Origin: Photobacterium lipolyticum
Lineage (GTDB): Bacteria; Pseudomonadota; Gammaproteobacteria; Enterobacterales; Vibrionaceae
Length of the DNA stretch: 64,000 nucleotides
NCBI RefSeq assembly: GCF_003026475.1
Contig: NZ_PYMC01000002.1
Location: 186,001-250,000 of the forward strand
Reading direction: 5' to 3'
This document shows positions 9,467 to 17,945 of the stretch, piece by piece (the first letter of the stretch is position 1; every line of letters begins with the position of its first letter). The notes under the pieces were generated by a model. The model did not search any database. It was not told the origin of the DNA and saw only the letters and a program-made list of their open reading frames with translations. A program made the translations under genes and the position numbers.

Positions 9467-10300
9467 TTGATATCTATGTTAAATAAGCGCCCACTCACGG
9501 CTTCACTCGCGGTCGGGTACAAAATCATTAAGCCGGTAGTATCAGGCTTATTGCAAATTACGCTGGTAGTACTGGCGCTGTTCTGGTTATTAAACAGTGG
9601 TGCAGAAGCAATGAACTACCGCTGGCAATGGTATCGTATTCCGCAATATTTATGGTTTGTGGAAGACGGTGAATGGTTTCCGGCAGAATTACTGGAGGGA
9701 CTTTCGATCACGCTGAAAATTTCGGCGGTCAGCTTATTCTTCACCCTTCTGCTCGGTCTGACTACCGCCCTGCTACGGATGTCTGATTCTATTGTCGGCC
9801 GTGGCCTTGCCCGTAGCTATATCGAGCTCATCCGCAATACGCCGCTGCTGGTACAGATTTACCTGCTCTATTTTGTGTTTGGCCCGGTATTAGGGCTTGA
9901 GCGCTTCACCACCGCGGTGCTCGCTCTTTCCCTGTTCCAGGGAGCCTATACCGCAGAAATTTTTCGGGCAGGGTTGAACAGTATTGCCAGAGGGCAGTTC
10001 GAGGCATCTCACAGCCTTGGCTTGTCTCACATCGACAGCTACCGATTTGTTATCTTGCCACAAATGATCCGGCGCATTTTGCCGCCATTGACCAATGAAA
10101 CAGTCTCACTGGTCAAAAACTCTTCTATCGTCAGCATTATGGCTATCTTTGATTTAACAACCGAGGGTCGCAATATCGTTGCAGATACCGCCATGCCATT
10201 TGAAGTATGGTTTACGGTGGCTGGCATTTACCTGTCTGTCACGCTGGTCTTATCCGGCTTTGCGGCCTGGTTAGAGCATAAAATGAATGTACCAACATAA
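9467..10300 (+). CDS. Amino acid ABC transporter permease (first of two)
   Basis: Inner-membrane permease of the HisM/GlnP type, 277 residues. Several hydrophobic helices are present, including an N-terminal one (~28-46) followed by a short periplasmic stretch. The PAAT signature ELIRNTPLLVQIYLLYF is present, and the ATPase-contact loop EASHSLGLSHIDSYRFVILPQ matches the EAA motif. The gene starts 10 bp after the ATPase stop. It probably pairs with the second permease as a heterodimer. Confidence 0.92.
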   Translation: MISMLNKRPLTASLAVGYKIIKPVVSGLLQITLVVLALFWLLNSGAEAMNYRWQWYRIPQYLWFVEDGEWFPAELLEGLSITLKISAVSLFFTLLLGLTTALLRMSDSIVGRGLARSYIELIRNTPLLVQIYLLYFVFGPVLGLERFTTAVLALSLFQGAYTAEIFRAGLNSIARGQFEASHSLGLSHIDSYRFVILPQMIRRILPPLTNETVSLVKNSSIVSIMAIFDLTTEGRNIVADTAMPFEVWFTVAGIYLSVTLVLSGFAAWLEHKMNVPT

Positions 10301-10372
10301 TACCAATGGTATTAATTAATCATTTTGCGGGAAGCCGAAGCGCAGAAACCCGCCAGTAAGGAGAAAGGAAGC

Positions 10373-11182
10373 ATGAAACGACTACTCACCGCTTTTCTTG
10401 CAATATTTACATTAATGACAGGCTCTTCTGTTTTTGCCGCAGATAAAAGCACGCTGATAGACATTAAAGAGCGAGGCACGTTACGTGTCGGGCTATCGAC
10501 TTTTGTACCATGGGCAATGAGAGACAAACAGGGCGAGCTGATTGGTTTTGAAGTGGATGTCGCCCGTCGCCTGGCTGAAGATTCCGGCCTGAAAGTAGAA
10601 TTCATTCCAACCGCATGGGACGGCATCATTCCTGCGCTGCTGGCGAGTAAATTCGATGTGATCATCGGCGGCATGTCGATCACGCCACAACGAAACATGA
10701 GTGTATTATTTACCTCTCCGTATGCTCATTCAGGTGTTCAGCTTGCTGCCAACAAAGAGAAAGCCGGCGACAAAACCACCATTGCCGACTACAACAAGCG
10801 CAGCGTAACTCTGGCTGTTCGTCGCGGCGCATTTACGGTGCAAACGGCTAAGAAATATTTCCCGAAAGCAAAATTGCGTCAATTTGACGATGATGCACAA
10901 GCCTTCCAGGAAGTATTGAATGGTAACGCGCATGCCGTATTGGCATCTTCACCAAAACCAGAGCAAATGACGATTCAGTACAATGAAAAGCTACACATCC
11001 CGCTAACGGAGCGCTTAAGCCGAGGCTCTGAAGCTTTTGCTCTTCGTCACGGTGAGCACGATCTACTGAACTTCTTTAATAACTGGATTCTGCTGCGCAC
11101 AGAAGATGGCTGGTTGAATGAACGCCATAATTACTGGTTTACCACCTTAGACTGGCAAAGCCAGGTCTCAGAGGGACAATAA
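10373..11182 (+). CDS. Amino acid ABC transporter periplasmic substrate-binding protein
   Basis: A type-3 solute-binding protein of 269 residues. I chose the ATG at 10373 because AAGGAG sits just upstream and the protein then opens with a clean Sec signal ending SSVFAADK; an upstream TTG start would add 16 polar residues before it. Family motifs are GTLRVGLSTFVPWAMRD, LIGFEVDVARRLAED, TAWDGIIPALLASKFDVIIGGMSIT and FTSPYAHSGV. Its position between the two permease genes and its 2-bp gap to the next gene indicate one transcript. The ligand is undetermined. Confidence 0.93.
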   Translation: MKRLLTAFLAIFTLMTGSSVFAADKSTLIDIKERGTLRVGLSTFVPWAMRDKQGELIGFEVDVARRLAEDSGLKVEFIPTAWDGIIPALLASKFDVIIGGMSITPQRNMSVLFTSPYAHSGVQLAANKEKAGDKTTIADYNKRSVTLAVRRGAFTVQTAKKYFPKAKLRQFDDDAQAFQEVLNGNAHAVLASSPKPEQMTIQYNEKLHIPLTERLSRGSEAFALRHGEHDLLNFFNNWILLRTEDGWLNERHNYWFTTLDWQSQVSEGQ

Positions 11183-11184
11183 TC

Positions 11185-12120
11185 TTGTCACACAGCGACA
11201 TATTAACGATGCCGGAAAAAACAGCAAAAAAGCCGGGGAAAACTTTCCCGGCCTTTTTCAAACTCAACAAACTCGACTGGCTGCTACTTGCCATTCTCGG
11301 TGTGTTTATCGGCTGGCTTTATTACCGGTCGTCGGTAGGTATTCACTATCAGTGGAACTGGACGAGAGCATTCAGCTTAATTTTCACATCCGGTAAAGCC
11401 GGCGAACTGCCCTATTTCTTCCAGGGATTTTTGACGACCATTCGGCTGAGTCTATGGGGAATAGTCTTTGCCGGCCTATTAGGTTTACTACTTGGGTTAG
11501 CACGCCGATCTCCATTAATGATACTTCGGCTGCCCGCCCAAGCCTATATTCAGCTGGTACGTAATATTCCACCGCTGGTATTCGTTTTCATTTTCTATTT
11601 TTTTGTTTCCAGCCAGTTAGTACCGGCAATCGGTTTAGATAATCTGCTGCGCTACCACAGCGATGAGATTAACGCCATCCAGTACTTTCTGTTTGGCCCT
11701 TCTAAACTGTGGGAAAACCTGTTCTCTGGCGTACTTTGTGTCGGCCTGATCTCGGCAGCCTATATAGCCGAAATCGTCCGTTCGGGAATTGATGCGATTA
11801 GCAAAGGCCAATGGGAAGCCGCCGATTCGCTGGGCCTTTCTCGCTGGGATCGCTTCCGCGATGTGATTTTCCCACAAGCATTAGCGGGTATTGTGCCTCC
11901 GCTGGCCGGTCAATTTATATCACTGGTTAAAGACTCGTCGATCATCTCGCTGATTTCGATCCAGGAGCTGACGTTTGTTGGCAGTGAAATGGCGAATTCG
12001 TCCGGCTTAATTTTCGAAATCTGGTTGCTTGTCGGCGCAGGATATCTGGCATTGTGCCTGGGGCTGTCGCTGCTTTTTGGCCGACTGGAGAAACACAGCC
12101 AGAAGCATAAACAGAGATAG
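11185..12120 (+). CDS. Amino acid ABC transporter permease (second of two)
   Basis: A 311-residue inner-membrane permease. It has a longer N-terminus than its partner, a first helix at about 34-50, then a loop and a five-helix core with YIQLVRNIPPLVFVFIFYFF and the EAA loop EAADSLGLSRWDRFRDVIFPQ. The start taken is TTG, 2 bp after the binding-protein stop; an ATG eight codons in (11209) is possible. It closes the operon. Confidence 0.9.
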   Translation: MSHSDILTMPEKTAKKPGKTFPAFFKLNKLDWLLLAILGVFIGWLYYRSSVGIHYQWNWTRAFSLIFTSGKAGELPYFFQGFLTTIRLSLWGIVFAGLLGLLLGLARRSPLMILRLPAQAYIQLVRNIPPLVFVFIFYFFVSSQLVPAIGLDNLLRYHSDEINAIQYFLFGPSKLWENLFSGVLCVGLISAAYIAEIVRSGIDAISKGQWEAADSLGLSRWDRFRDVIFPQALAGIVPPLAGQFISLVKDSSIISLISIQELTFVGSEMANSSGLIFEIWLLVGAGYLALCLGLSLLFGRLEKHSQKHKQR

Positions 12121-12216
12121 TACGATTGGTCTTGTTATTGGCTCAGTCTTATTTCCACAAAGTGGAAACGCTGGATTCAAGCAATAAGTGCAACTCGCTT
12201 ACTGACATGTTCATTT

Positions 12217-12993
12217 TCATGTGCAAATAGCGATCAACTTTGATGAAATAGGGTCACGCCGTAAGGCATATGCCTCAAACATTCCCAGTATTGCTCCCTT
12301 TTTCTGGTACTTGAGTACCAGAGCCCTGTCACCATACGCCATACCCCCGTCGATGTAGCACCTGTTCCCTCTGACGACTGGCTGTAGTTGTTCCACTATA
12401 TTGTGCCCATGCAGAACAGCATCAATTCCCTGTACCTTTGTCGTGATTCCACTTTGGAATGTCGACCGATCTGACAGCATGAAATCAAGATCGGTCTCGC
12501 TGAGAGTGCCATTATCAATCGTAGTGACAAGTGCATCCCAGTCATAATGGGCTGGTACCCCCGCATGTACAAGACCAATCCTGTCCCCGCCAATCTCTAG
12601 TGTTATAGCCACAGGCCGTGCAGCAGCATAACGTAACATAGCCGCTACATGGTATGGATCATGGTCTTCACGCCATAAACCACCATTATATGCCCAAAGA
12701 AGCATATTTTGAGCATCTCCAGATAGCGCTTTGATCGCCATCATTTCGTGATTACCGACCAGGCTGACTATCGCTGGGTTGTACTGTGCAGCACCGAGAA
12801 CCGATAATGACTGATTTCCACGGTCGATTAAGTCACCAAGAATAAAGAGTCTGTCCTGAATTCTGCCATCTACAGGAAACCTGAATTCGATTTCGTTCAG
12901 AACATCCATCAGCAGGTCGAATTGACCGTGTATATCGGATATAAAATATATATCGAATCCCGATCCCTGATTCAGCTGTATCAATTGATGCAT
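12217..12993 (-). CDS. PrpA-like metallophosphoesterase (serine/threonine phosphatase family)
   Basis: Two-metal phosphatase of 258 residues. The metal-binding motifs are in order: DIHGQ (D-x-H), GDLIDRG, GNHE, then LVHAG and LHGHN near the end. The layout matches bacterial PPP-type phosphatases such as E. coli PrpA/PrpB, which act on phosphoproteins or small phosphoesters; the substrate here is unknown. I prefer the ATG at 12993 over a GTG four codons upstream, because TGGAGG then sits at proper distance. It stands alone between convergent and same-strand neighbours. Confidence 0.85.
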   Translation of the reverse strand: MHQLIQLNQGSGFDIYFISDIHGQFDLLMDVLNEIEFRFPVDGRIQDRLFILGDLIDRGNQSLSVLGAAQYNPAIVSLVGNHEMMAIKALSGDAQNMLLWAYNGGLWREDHDPYHVAAMLRYAAARPVAITLEIGGDRIGLVHAGVPAHYDWDALVTTIDNGTLSETDLDFMLSDRSTFQSGITTKVQGIDAVLHGHNIVEQLQPVVRGNRCYIDGGMAYGDRALVLKYQKKGAILGMFEAYALRRDPISSKLIAICT

Positions 12994-13081
12994 ATATGCC
13001 TCCACCAGGATAGTTCTTCAAGACTAGTACTCTTTCACATCAATTATGAATAGTTGAAGATCCTAAGTACGTGCCTCACTG

Positions 13082-13678
13082 TCATTTTTTATCTGATGAA
13101 GCGTCTATAATTTCGGCCCTGCGAAAGCAATCGATACTGTGATCGTTAACCATGCCGGTTGCTTGCATATGGGCATAAATTGTCGTGGAACCCAGGAATT
13201 TAAAACCTCTTTTTTTCATATCTTTAGCAAGTATATCTGACTCAGGGGAAGTGGCCGGATAATCCACTAGGCATTTCAGATGATTGGTCTTTGGCGTACC
13301 TGATACAAAGCCCCAGATATAATCGGCAAAACAGCCAAATTCAGTTTGGACTTCAAGAAATCGTTGGGCATTATTGATGGCAGCTTCAATTTTACGTCGG
13401 TTACGAACAATACCCGAGTTATTCATCAGTCGCTCAACGTCTTCTTCATCAAAAGAGGCAACAACGACGGGATCAAAATAGGCAAAGGCTTGGCGATAGT
13501 TTTCCCGCTTTTTTAAGATGGTGTACCAACTAAGGCCTGCTTGGGCAGATTCCAGCACGAGAAATTCAAAAATTTTATTATCGTCATGTATTGGTACGCC
13601 CCACTCAAGATCATGGTAGGCAACATAATCGGGTTTGCTCGTATCGAGCCATGGGCAACGTGTTGGCACTTCTGGCAT
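13082..13678 (-). CDS. tag: DNA-3-methyladenine glycosylase I
   Basis: Base-excision repair enzyme that removes 3-methyladenine from alkylated DNA. The 198-residue protein matches E. coli Tag throughout: RCPWLDTSKPDYVAYHDLEWGVP, QAGLSWYTILKKRENYRQAF, NSGIVRNRRKIEAAINNA, KKRGFKFLGSTTIYAHMQATGMVNDH. The zinc ligands known from Tag (Cys and His near the N-terminus, His and Cys near the C-terminus) are present as RCPW, YHD and NDHSIDC. The C-terminal tail is a little longer than E. coli's. AAGGAA precedes the ATG. Confidence 0.95.
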   Translation of the reverse strand: MPEVPTRCPWLDTSKPDYVAYHDLEWGVPIHDDNKIFEFLVLESAQAGLSWYTILKKRENYRQAFAYFDPVVVASFDEEDVERLMNNSGIVRNRRKIEAAINNAQRFLEVQTEFGCFADYIWGFVSGTPKTNHLKCLVDYPATSPESDILAKDMKKRGFKFLGSTTIYAHMQATGMVNDHSIDCFRRAEIIDASSDKK

Positions 13679-14597
13679 CGGCAGTTCCTTGGTTTTGATA
13701 TGGTATTTAAATTGAACCCTATTCCCTCAAGTATCGCCTTTGACTAAAAACCAATGGATTCTCGCTGAAACGAGCATTTTGAGGTTACTTGGGTACAAAG
13801 TAATGCAGATAAACAGGGAGGTCAACTGGAGCAATGGCGTCACCGAATCTGGATAAATTCAGAATGACAAAGAGGTATTCGACTGGTTTGTTTATTGGTG
13901 GGGGTCGCGTTGAGCAAACTTATCTTATCCACTTAAAGCCATATTGACGATAAGTGTAGAGTTGTCAGTAAAGGGGGGATGCCTAAAACTGCACCTGTGA
14001 GACAAACTCCCTTTGCCCTTACTCGATCCATCGCGAGTTGATCGGTTCGAGTTTCTTCCCGCCGCTCTGTTCAGCTAAGCGGTATGGTTAGTTCAGTGAA
14101 CGATTCGCACGGATTGCCAATTCCTTGCGGTCAAAATCAAGCTGAACAGTGAATAGCATTAGAAAATTTCGTAATTTTTTCATTTTTGTTTCTCCAAAAG
14201 CCTAAAACAGTAAGAGTGTAATTAATTTCCGTAATTAAATTACAAGGCAACTATACCTGAGTTTTATTTTGTGATCCAGATCTTATTTACTAAGCATTTA
14301 TGACAAATAAATACGCTGATAATTTCCTTAACAAACCAGCCCCACGGGGAAAATTAAAATCCCTATGCCAAATTCAGTGATCCATACTGTATATACCTCA
14401 AGCATTTCAGGATAGAGTATCCAGCAAGAATTTAGTGGCTTTAGGCGAGTATGAGTATGAGCAAATAGTGATTCTATTTGAAATGTGGTTAACGCAGCAT
14501 AATTGCCACTGAAACTCGCCCTTCGGGAACGAGGGGGACTCGGTAACATAGCAACTTGATATGAATAGGCCCCGAAAAACACAAGGAGAAAGTCAGC
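13679..14597. other. Long intergenic region with repeats and one possible tiny ORF
   Basis: Over 900 bp without a normal gene. It holds a TACCCAAG repeat end (13777-13795), a possible 31-codon ORF (14088-14183), and an inverted copy of the repeat's 18-bp core (14511-14528) in the leader of the next gene. The rest shows no RNA gene, transposase remnant or clear terminator. Confidence 0.5.
14088..14183 (-). CDS. Possible 31-residue small protein
   Basis: The frame starts ATG AAA AAA TTA with GGAGAAACAAAA immediately upstream, a good ribosome site, and ends at TAA. The product is basic at the start (MKKLRNF), has a short hydrophobic stretch (LMLFTV) and a polar, charged C-terminus (DFDRKELAIRANRS). 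No family is recognised. The reading is supported only by the start signal and size. Confidence 0.3.
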   Translation of the reverse strand: MKKLRNFLMLFTVQLDFDRKELAIRANRSLN

Positions 14598-16133
14598 GTG
14601 GATAGCATTACTCCCCTGTTAAACCTGCGTATTATCGAGCCCGGCGATTATGACGAGCTGGCCACCTTAATGGACTTGGTGTTTGATGACGTCGGCGGCG
14701 CATGGCCGAGAATGACTATTATGGATTTAATCCACCAATTTCCTGATGGTCAGATCTGTATTGAAGATAGCGGTAAAATAGTCGGTGCCGCCCTCACCAT
14801 CAAGGTCGATTACAACCGCTTTTCACTCAGCCATACCTATACCGATATCATCACCGAGCAAAATGTGATCCAGCACCAAGCCAGCGGTGATGCGCTATAC
14901 GGCCTGGATGTGTTTGTGCATCCGGATTACCGAGGACTTCGCCTTGGACGGCGACTGTACAAAGCACGCAAGGAACTTTGCCGGAGTACCAACCTGAAAG
15001 CTATCTTAGCCGGCGGCCGCATACCCGGCTACCATAAAGTCGCCGATGAACTCTCCGTCCCCGAGTACATCGAGAAGGTCAAGCGCAAGGAACTGTATGA
15101 CCCCATCCTGTCTTTCCAGCTATCCAATGACTTTGACGTTAAACGCCTGATGAAACGCTACCTGCCAGAAGACGACAAGTCCTGCGGCTATGCCACCTTG
15201 CTGGAGTGGAACAACATTTTCTACGAAGCGGATATCCCGTCAATTCTCGATACCGAGAAAAAGCTGGTTCGCCTGGGGATTGTCCAGTGGCAAATGCGGG
15301 CGATGGTCTCTGTGGACGATCTGATCGATCAGGCCGAGTTTTTTGTATCATCACTCTCTAACTATCAAGCCGACTTTGCCCTTTTCCCGGAATTTTTCAA
15401 TGCCCCGCTAATGGGGTTGCGGACCGAGCAAAGTTCGGTGGAAGCCATCCGTTTTTTGAGCGAGTTTACCGAAGATATCAAGCAGCGCTTTTCTCAGATG
15501 GCAGTCACATACAACATCAATATCATCTCGGGCAGCATGCCTGTACTGGAAAACGATCGCTTGTATAATGTTTCTTACTTGCTGCATCGCGACGGATGCA
15601 TTGACGAACAGTATAAAATTCATATCACTCCCCATGAACAGCGGGACTGGGTTATTGACGGCGGTGATAAGGTCAAGGTATTCGAGACCGATGCCGGGCG
15701 CGTCGGCATCCTAATCTGCTACGACGCAGAATTTCCGGAGCTAGGACGTATGCTGGCAGAACAAGGAGTGCAGATCGTGTTCGTACCCTTCTGGACTGAT
15801 ACCAAAAATGGCTACCTGCGGGTAAGGCTATGCGCCCAGGCACGTGCCATTGAAAATGAATGCTACGTCGCCATCGGCGGCAGCATCGGTAACCTGCCGC
15901 GAGTCAATAATGTCGATATCCAGTACGCACAGTCTGCGGTGTTTTCTCCGTCAGACATTTATTTCCCGCACGATGCAACAATCACCGAGGCCAGCCCTAA
16001 CACCGAAATGATCGTATTTGCCGATGTCGAACTTGATAAGCTCAAATACCTCAATACCGAAGGTTCCGTAACCAACCTGCGCCACCGCAGACTCGATCTC
16101 TACGGCGGCTTCACCCGCCCCAAACAAAAATAA
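14598..16133 (+). CDS. GNAT acetyltransferase-carbon-nitrogen hydrolase fusion protein
   Basis: A two-domain protein of 511 residues. The first ~210 residues are a GNAT-type acyltransferase, with the acetyl-CoA loop VHPDYRGLRLGRRLY at about 113-127. Residues ~220-505 form a nitrilase-superfamily hydrolase with the Glu-Lys-Cys triad in LFPEFFN, EQYKIHITPHE and GILICYDAEFPE. Similar fusions (for example Bacillus YhcX) are known, but their substrate is not established. The GTG start has AAGGAG 10 bp upstream. It could acylate a small amine and hydrolyse the amide, or the reverse; this is conjecture. Confidence 0.88.
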   Translation: MDSITPLLNLRIIEPGDYDELATLMDLVFDDVGGAWPRMTIMDLIHQFPDGQICIEDSGKIVGAALTIKVDYNRFSLSHTYTDIITEQNVIQHQASGDALYGLDVFVHPDYRGLRLGRRLYKARKELCRSTNLKAILAGGRIPGYHKVADELSVPEYIEKVKRKELYDPILSFQLSNDFDVKRLMKRYLPEDDKSCGYATLLEWNNIFYEADIPSILDTEKKLVRLGIVQWQMRAMVSVDDLIDQAEFFVSSLSNYQADFALFPEFFNAPLMGLRTEQSSVEAIRFLSEFTEDIKQRFSQMAVTYNINIISGSMPVLENDRLYNVSYLLHRDGCIDEQYKIHITPHEQRDWVIDGGDKVKVFETDAGRVGILICYDAEFPELGRMLAEQGVQIVFVPFWTDTKNGYLRVRLCAQARAIENECYVAIGGSIGNLPRVNNVDIQYAQSAVFSPSDIYFPHDATITEASPNTEMIVFADVELDKLKYLNTEGSVTNLRHRRLDLYGGFTRPKQK

Positions 16134-16239
16134 CGCTATTTCGCGTTAAAAATATCCGCACACACCCCGGCCAGAGCTTGGCGAGATCCATCTGTTCTTC
16201 GATGGTATCGGCTAACCGATCAATGCTCTGCTCGCGAAT

Positions 16240-16282
16240 ATACCCAAGATCTGAATCACGCATCTTGAGGTAACTTGGGTAT
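16240..16282. repeat. Dispersed TACCCAAG repeat, hairpin form
   Basis: TACCCAAG (16241-16248) and CTTGAGGTAACTTGGGTA (16264-16281) face each other as an inverted repeat in the gap between two convergent genes. This is the compact version of the unit at 8511-8618. Confidence 0.6.
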
Positions 16283-16285
16283 AAA

Positions 16286-16909
16286 TTAATACTGTTGCAT
16301 GATTGGCCATTGAATTTGCGGCCAATCCATTCCGTTTTCATCATGACAAACCGTTACACGGTAACGCGCAGCGAAAGGTAACTTAAGCCGTTGTATGTAA
16401 GTCGCATTCTTGGGCATTTCTAATAAAATACGTAGCAACTGGCGCATCACACCGGCATGGGTCACTAGTAGCACCTGCTTACCTTTATGTTGTTCAAGCA
16501 GTGCGTGCCAGGCTTGTTCGATTCGCCTATCAAATTCCGCCAGCGTTTCACCGCCATGAGGCGTTTTGTCCCCCCATGGATCTTGCCAGTATTGTTCAAT
16601 CACCTTGCCTTGCTCTTGCCACAATTGATCCTCGGTCTTGCCATCCCAATCACCGAAATTCATCTCTTTCCAGCCATCAGTACGCTCAAGCGAGACGGAG
16701 AACCTGTCAGCGACTTGTTCAGCAAAGTCGCTGCACCGCTGCAGCGATGATGTCACCACAACATCCAGTTGTTTCAAATCAGCGATTGCAGCAGACATTT
16801 GCGTTAAACCGGTCGGAGTGATTGCAAAATCAGTGTGGCCACGCAAGCAGCCGTCTCCTTCAGGCAAACCATGTCGCAAGATGTCAATTCGAGTCTGTTT
16901 CGCTGCCAT
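16286..16909 (-). CDS. Histidine phosphatase family protein (CobC/phosphoglycerate mutase-like)
   Basis: A 207-residue phosphatase with the catalytic RHG motif at the start (IDILRHGLPEGD, ~9-20), the second Arg in SSLQRC, the acid Glu in EMNFGDWDGK and the second His in LLVTHAGVMR. This follows the family using a phosphohistidine intermediate. The GDWDG and PHGGETL signatures are those of CobC-like alpha-ribazole phosphatases, but no cobalamin gene is near, so the substrate stays open. AGGAAG lies before the ATG. Confidence 0.86.
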   Translation of the reverse strand: MAAKQTRIDILRHGLPEGDGCLRGHTDFAITPTGLTQMSAAIADLKQLDVVVTSSLQRCSDFAEQVADRFSVSLERTDGWKEMNFGDWDGKTEDQLWQEQGKVIEQYWQDPWGDKTPHGGETLAEFDRRIEQAWHALLEQHKGKQVLLVTHAGVMRQLLRILLEMPKNATYIQRLKLPFAARYRVTVCHDENGMDWPQIQWPIMQQY

Positions 16910-17043
16910 TGTTCATTCTTCCTAAATTAAAGCGATCTGGCCCTTTAACTGTCGCGGTTGTTTTAACGGGTGATCCTGAATACTCAGCCAATTAAACAAT
17001 ACTTCACCATATTATATGCAGGCAATACCCGCCTCAGAAAAAA

Positions 17044-17074
17044 AAGCCAGACGAGTTCAACACTCGCCTGGCTT
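17044..17074. terminator. Terminator of the alpha/beta hydrolase gene
   Basis: AAAGCCAG and CGAG pair with CTCG and CTGGCTTT around TTCAACA, with one A-C mismatch. An A-run on the plus strand gives the T-tract for minus-strand transcripts. Confidence 0.8.
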
Positions 17075-17103
17075 TATCACGATTGAAATGAATGAGTTAA
17101 CAA

Positions 17104-17919
17104 CTAGGCATAAACCTTATCAAAGAAGCTAACCAGCTTCTCGGTGACAAATTCCGGCTGTTCCAAATTACTGATATGACCAGCATCAGGCACAATCACC
17201 AATTCACTACCTGCAATCGCATCTTGCATCAACTGCGCTTCTAATGGCGGACGAGGTGTGTCTTGTGCACCAACCATGATCAACGTCGGCAGCGCAAAAT
17301 TTTCGATATCATCGAAGGTATCACGACGGCCAAAGACCATTCGGCCAATCTGGGTAACATCGACGGCATGCTGGCCGGATATTGACGCCAGGTGAGAACG
17401 AAATGCCGCGACTAACTCAGGGGTTTCCTGCTCCGCATTGCGTGCAAAGAACATCGGGGTGATCGCATCAACCATCGGAGCCGGAACTTGCTGCGCGGCG
17501 GCAATCACATCCAGCATGCCAAAATACTTCTTGTGCATGACCTCTGGCTCAAAACCGACAAAGGTATCCATCAGCACTAAAGACTTAACACGATTTGGAG
17601 CCAAAACAGTCAGCTCTGCTCCCCACATACCACCAACCGACAGCCCCACTAATGAAAAAGTCTCGATTTCAAGGTGATCCATCAGGCTCAGTATATCTTG
17701 CGCGTAATCTCGAAGGTTACGCGTCTTCACCGGAGCCGCATCCGACTGACCATGACTCCACAAATCCGGAACAATACAACGGTACTGTTTGCTGAGCACC
17801 TCAACCTGAGGTGCCCACATATCGCTATCCCATAAGTAACTGTGGCCAAATACCAATACCGGCCCTTCACCCTTGTCCAAATAATGCATGGTTTTAGAGT
17901 CAATGGTGAACGTTTTCAT
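17104..17919 (-). CDS. Alpha/beta hydrolase
   Basis: A 271-residue hydrolase of the esterase/enol-lactonase type. The oxyanion region is VLVFGHSYLWDSDMW, the nucleophile Ser is in GLSVGG (~95), the acid Asp in VGAQDTPRP and the His in PDAGHISN. No signal peptide is seen, so it is cytoplasmic. It resembles 3-oxoadipate enol-lactonases, but no beta-ketoadipate gene is nearby. The gene ends at a strong hairpin and follows the MATE gene by 26 bp, so the two may be co-transcribed. Confidence 0.87.
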   Translation of the reverse strand: MKTFTIDSKTMHYLDKGEGPVLVFGHSYLWDSDMWAPQVEVLSKQYRCIVPDLWSHGQSDAAPVKTRNLRDYAQDILSLMDHLEIETFSLVGLSVGGMWGAELTVLAPNRVKSLVLMDTFVGFEPEVMHKKYFGMLDVIAAAQQVPAPMVDAITPMFFARNAEQETPELVAAFRSHLASISGQHAVDVTQIGRMVFGRRDTFDDIENFALPTLIMVGAQDTPRPPLEAQLMQDAIAGSELVIVPDAGHISNLEQPEFVTEKLVSFFDKVYA

Positions 17920-17945
17920 TAATTATTCCCTTTTATCGTTTTCAT

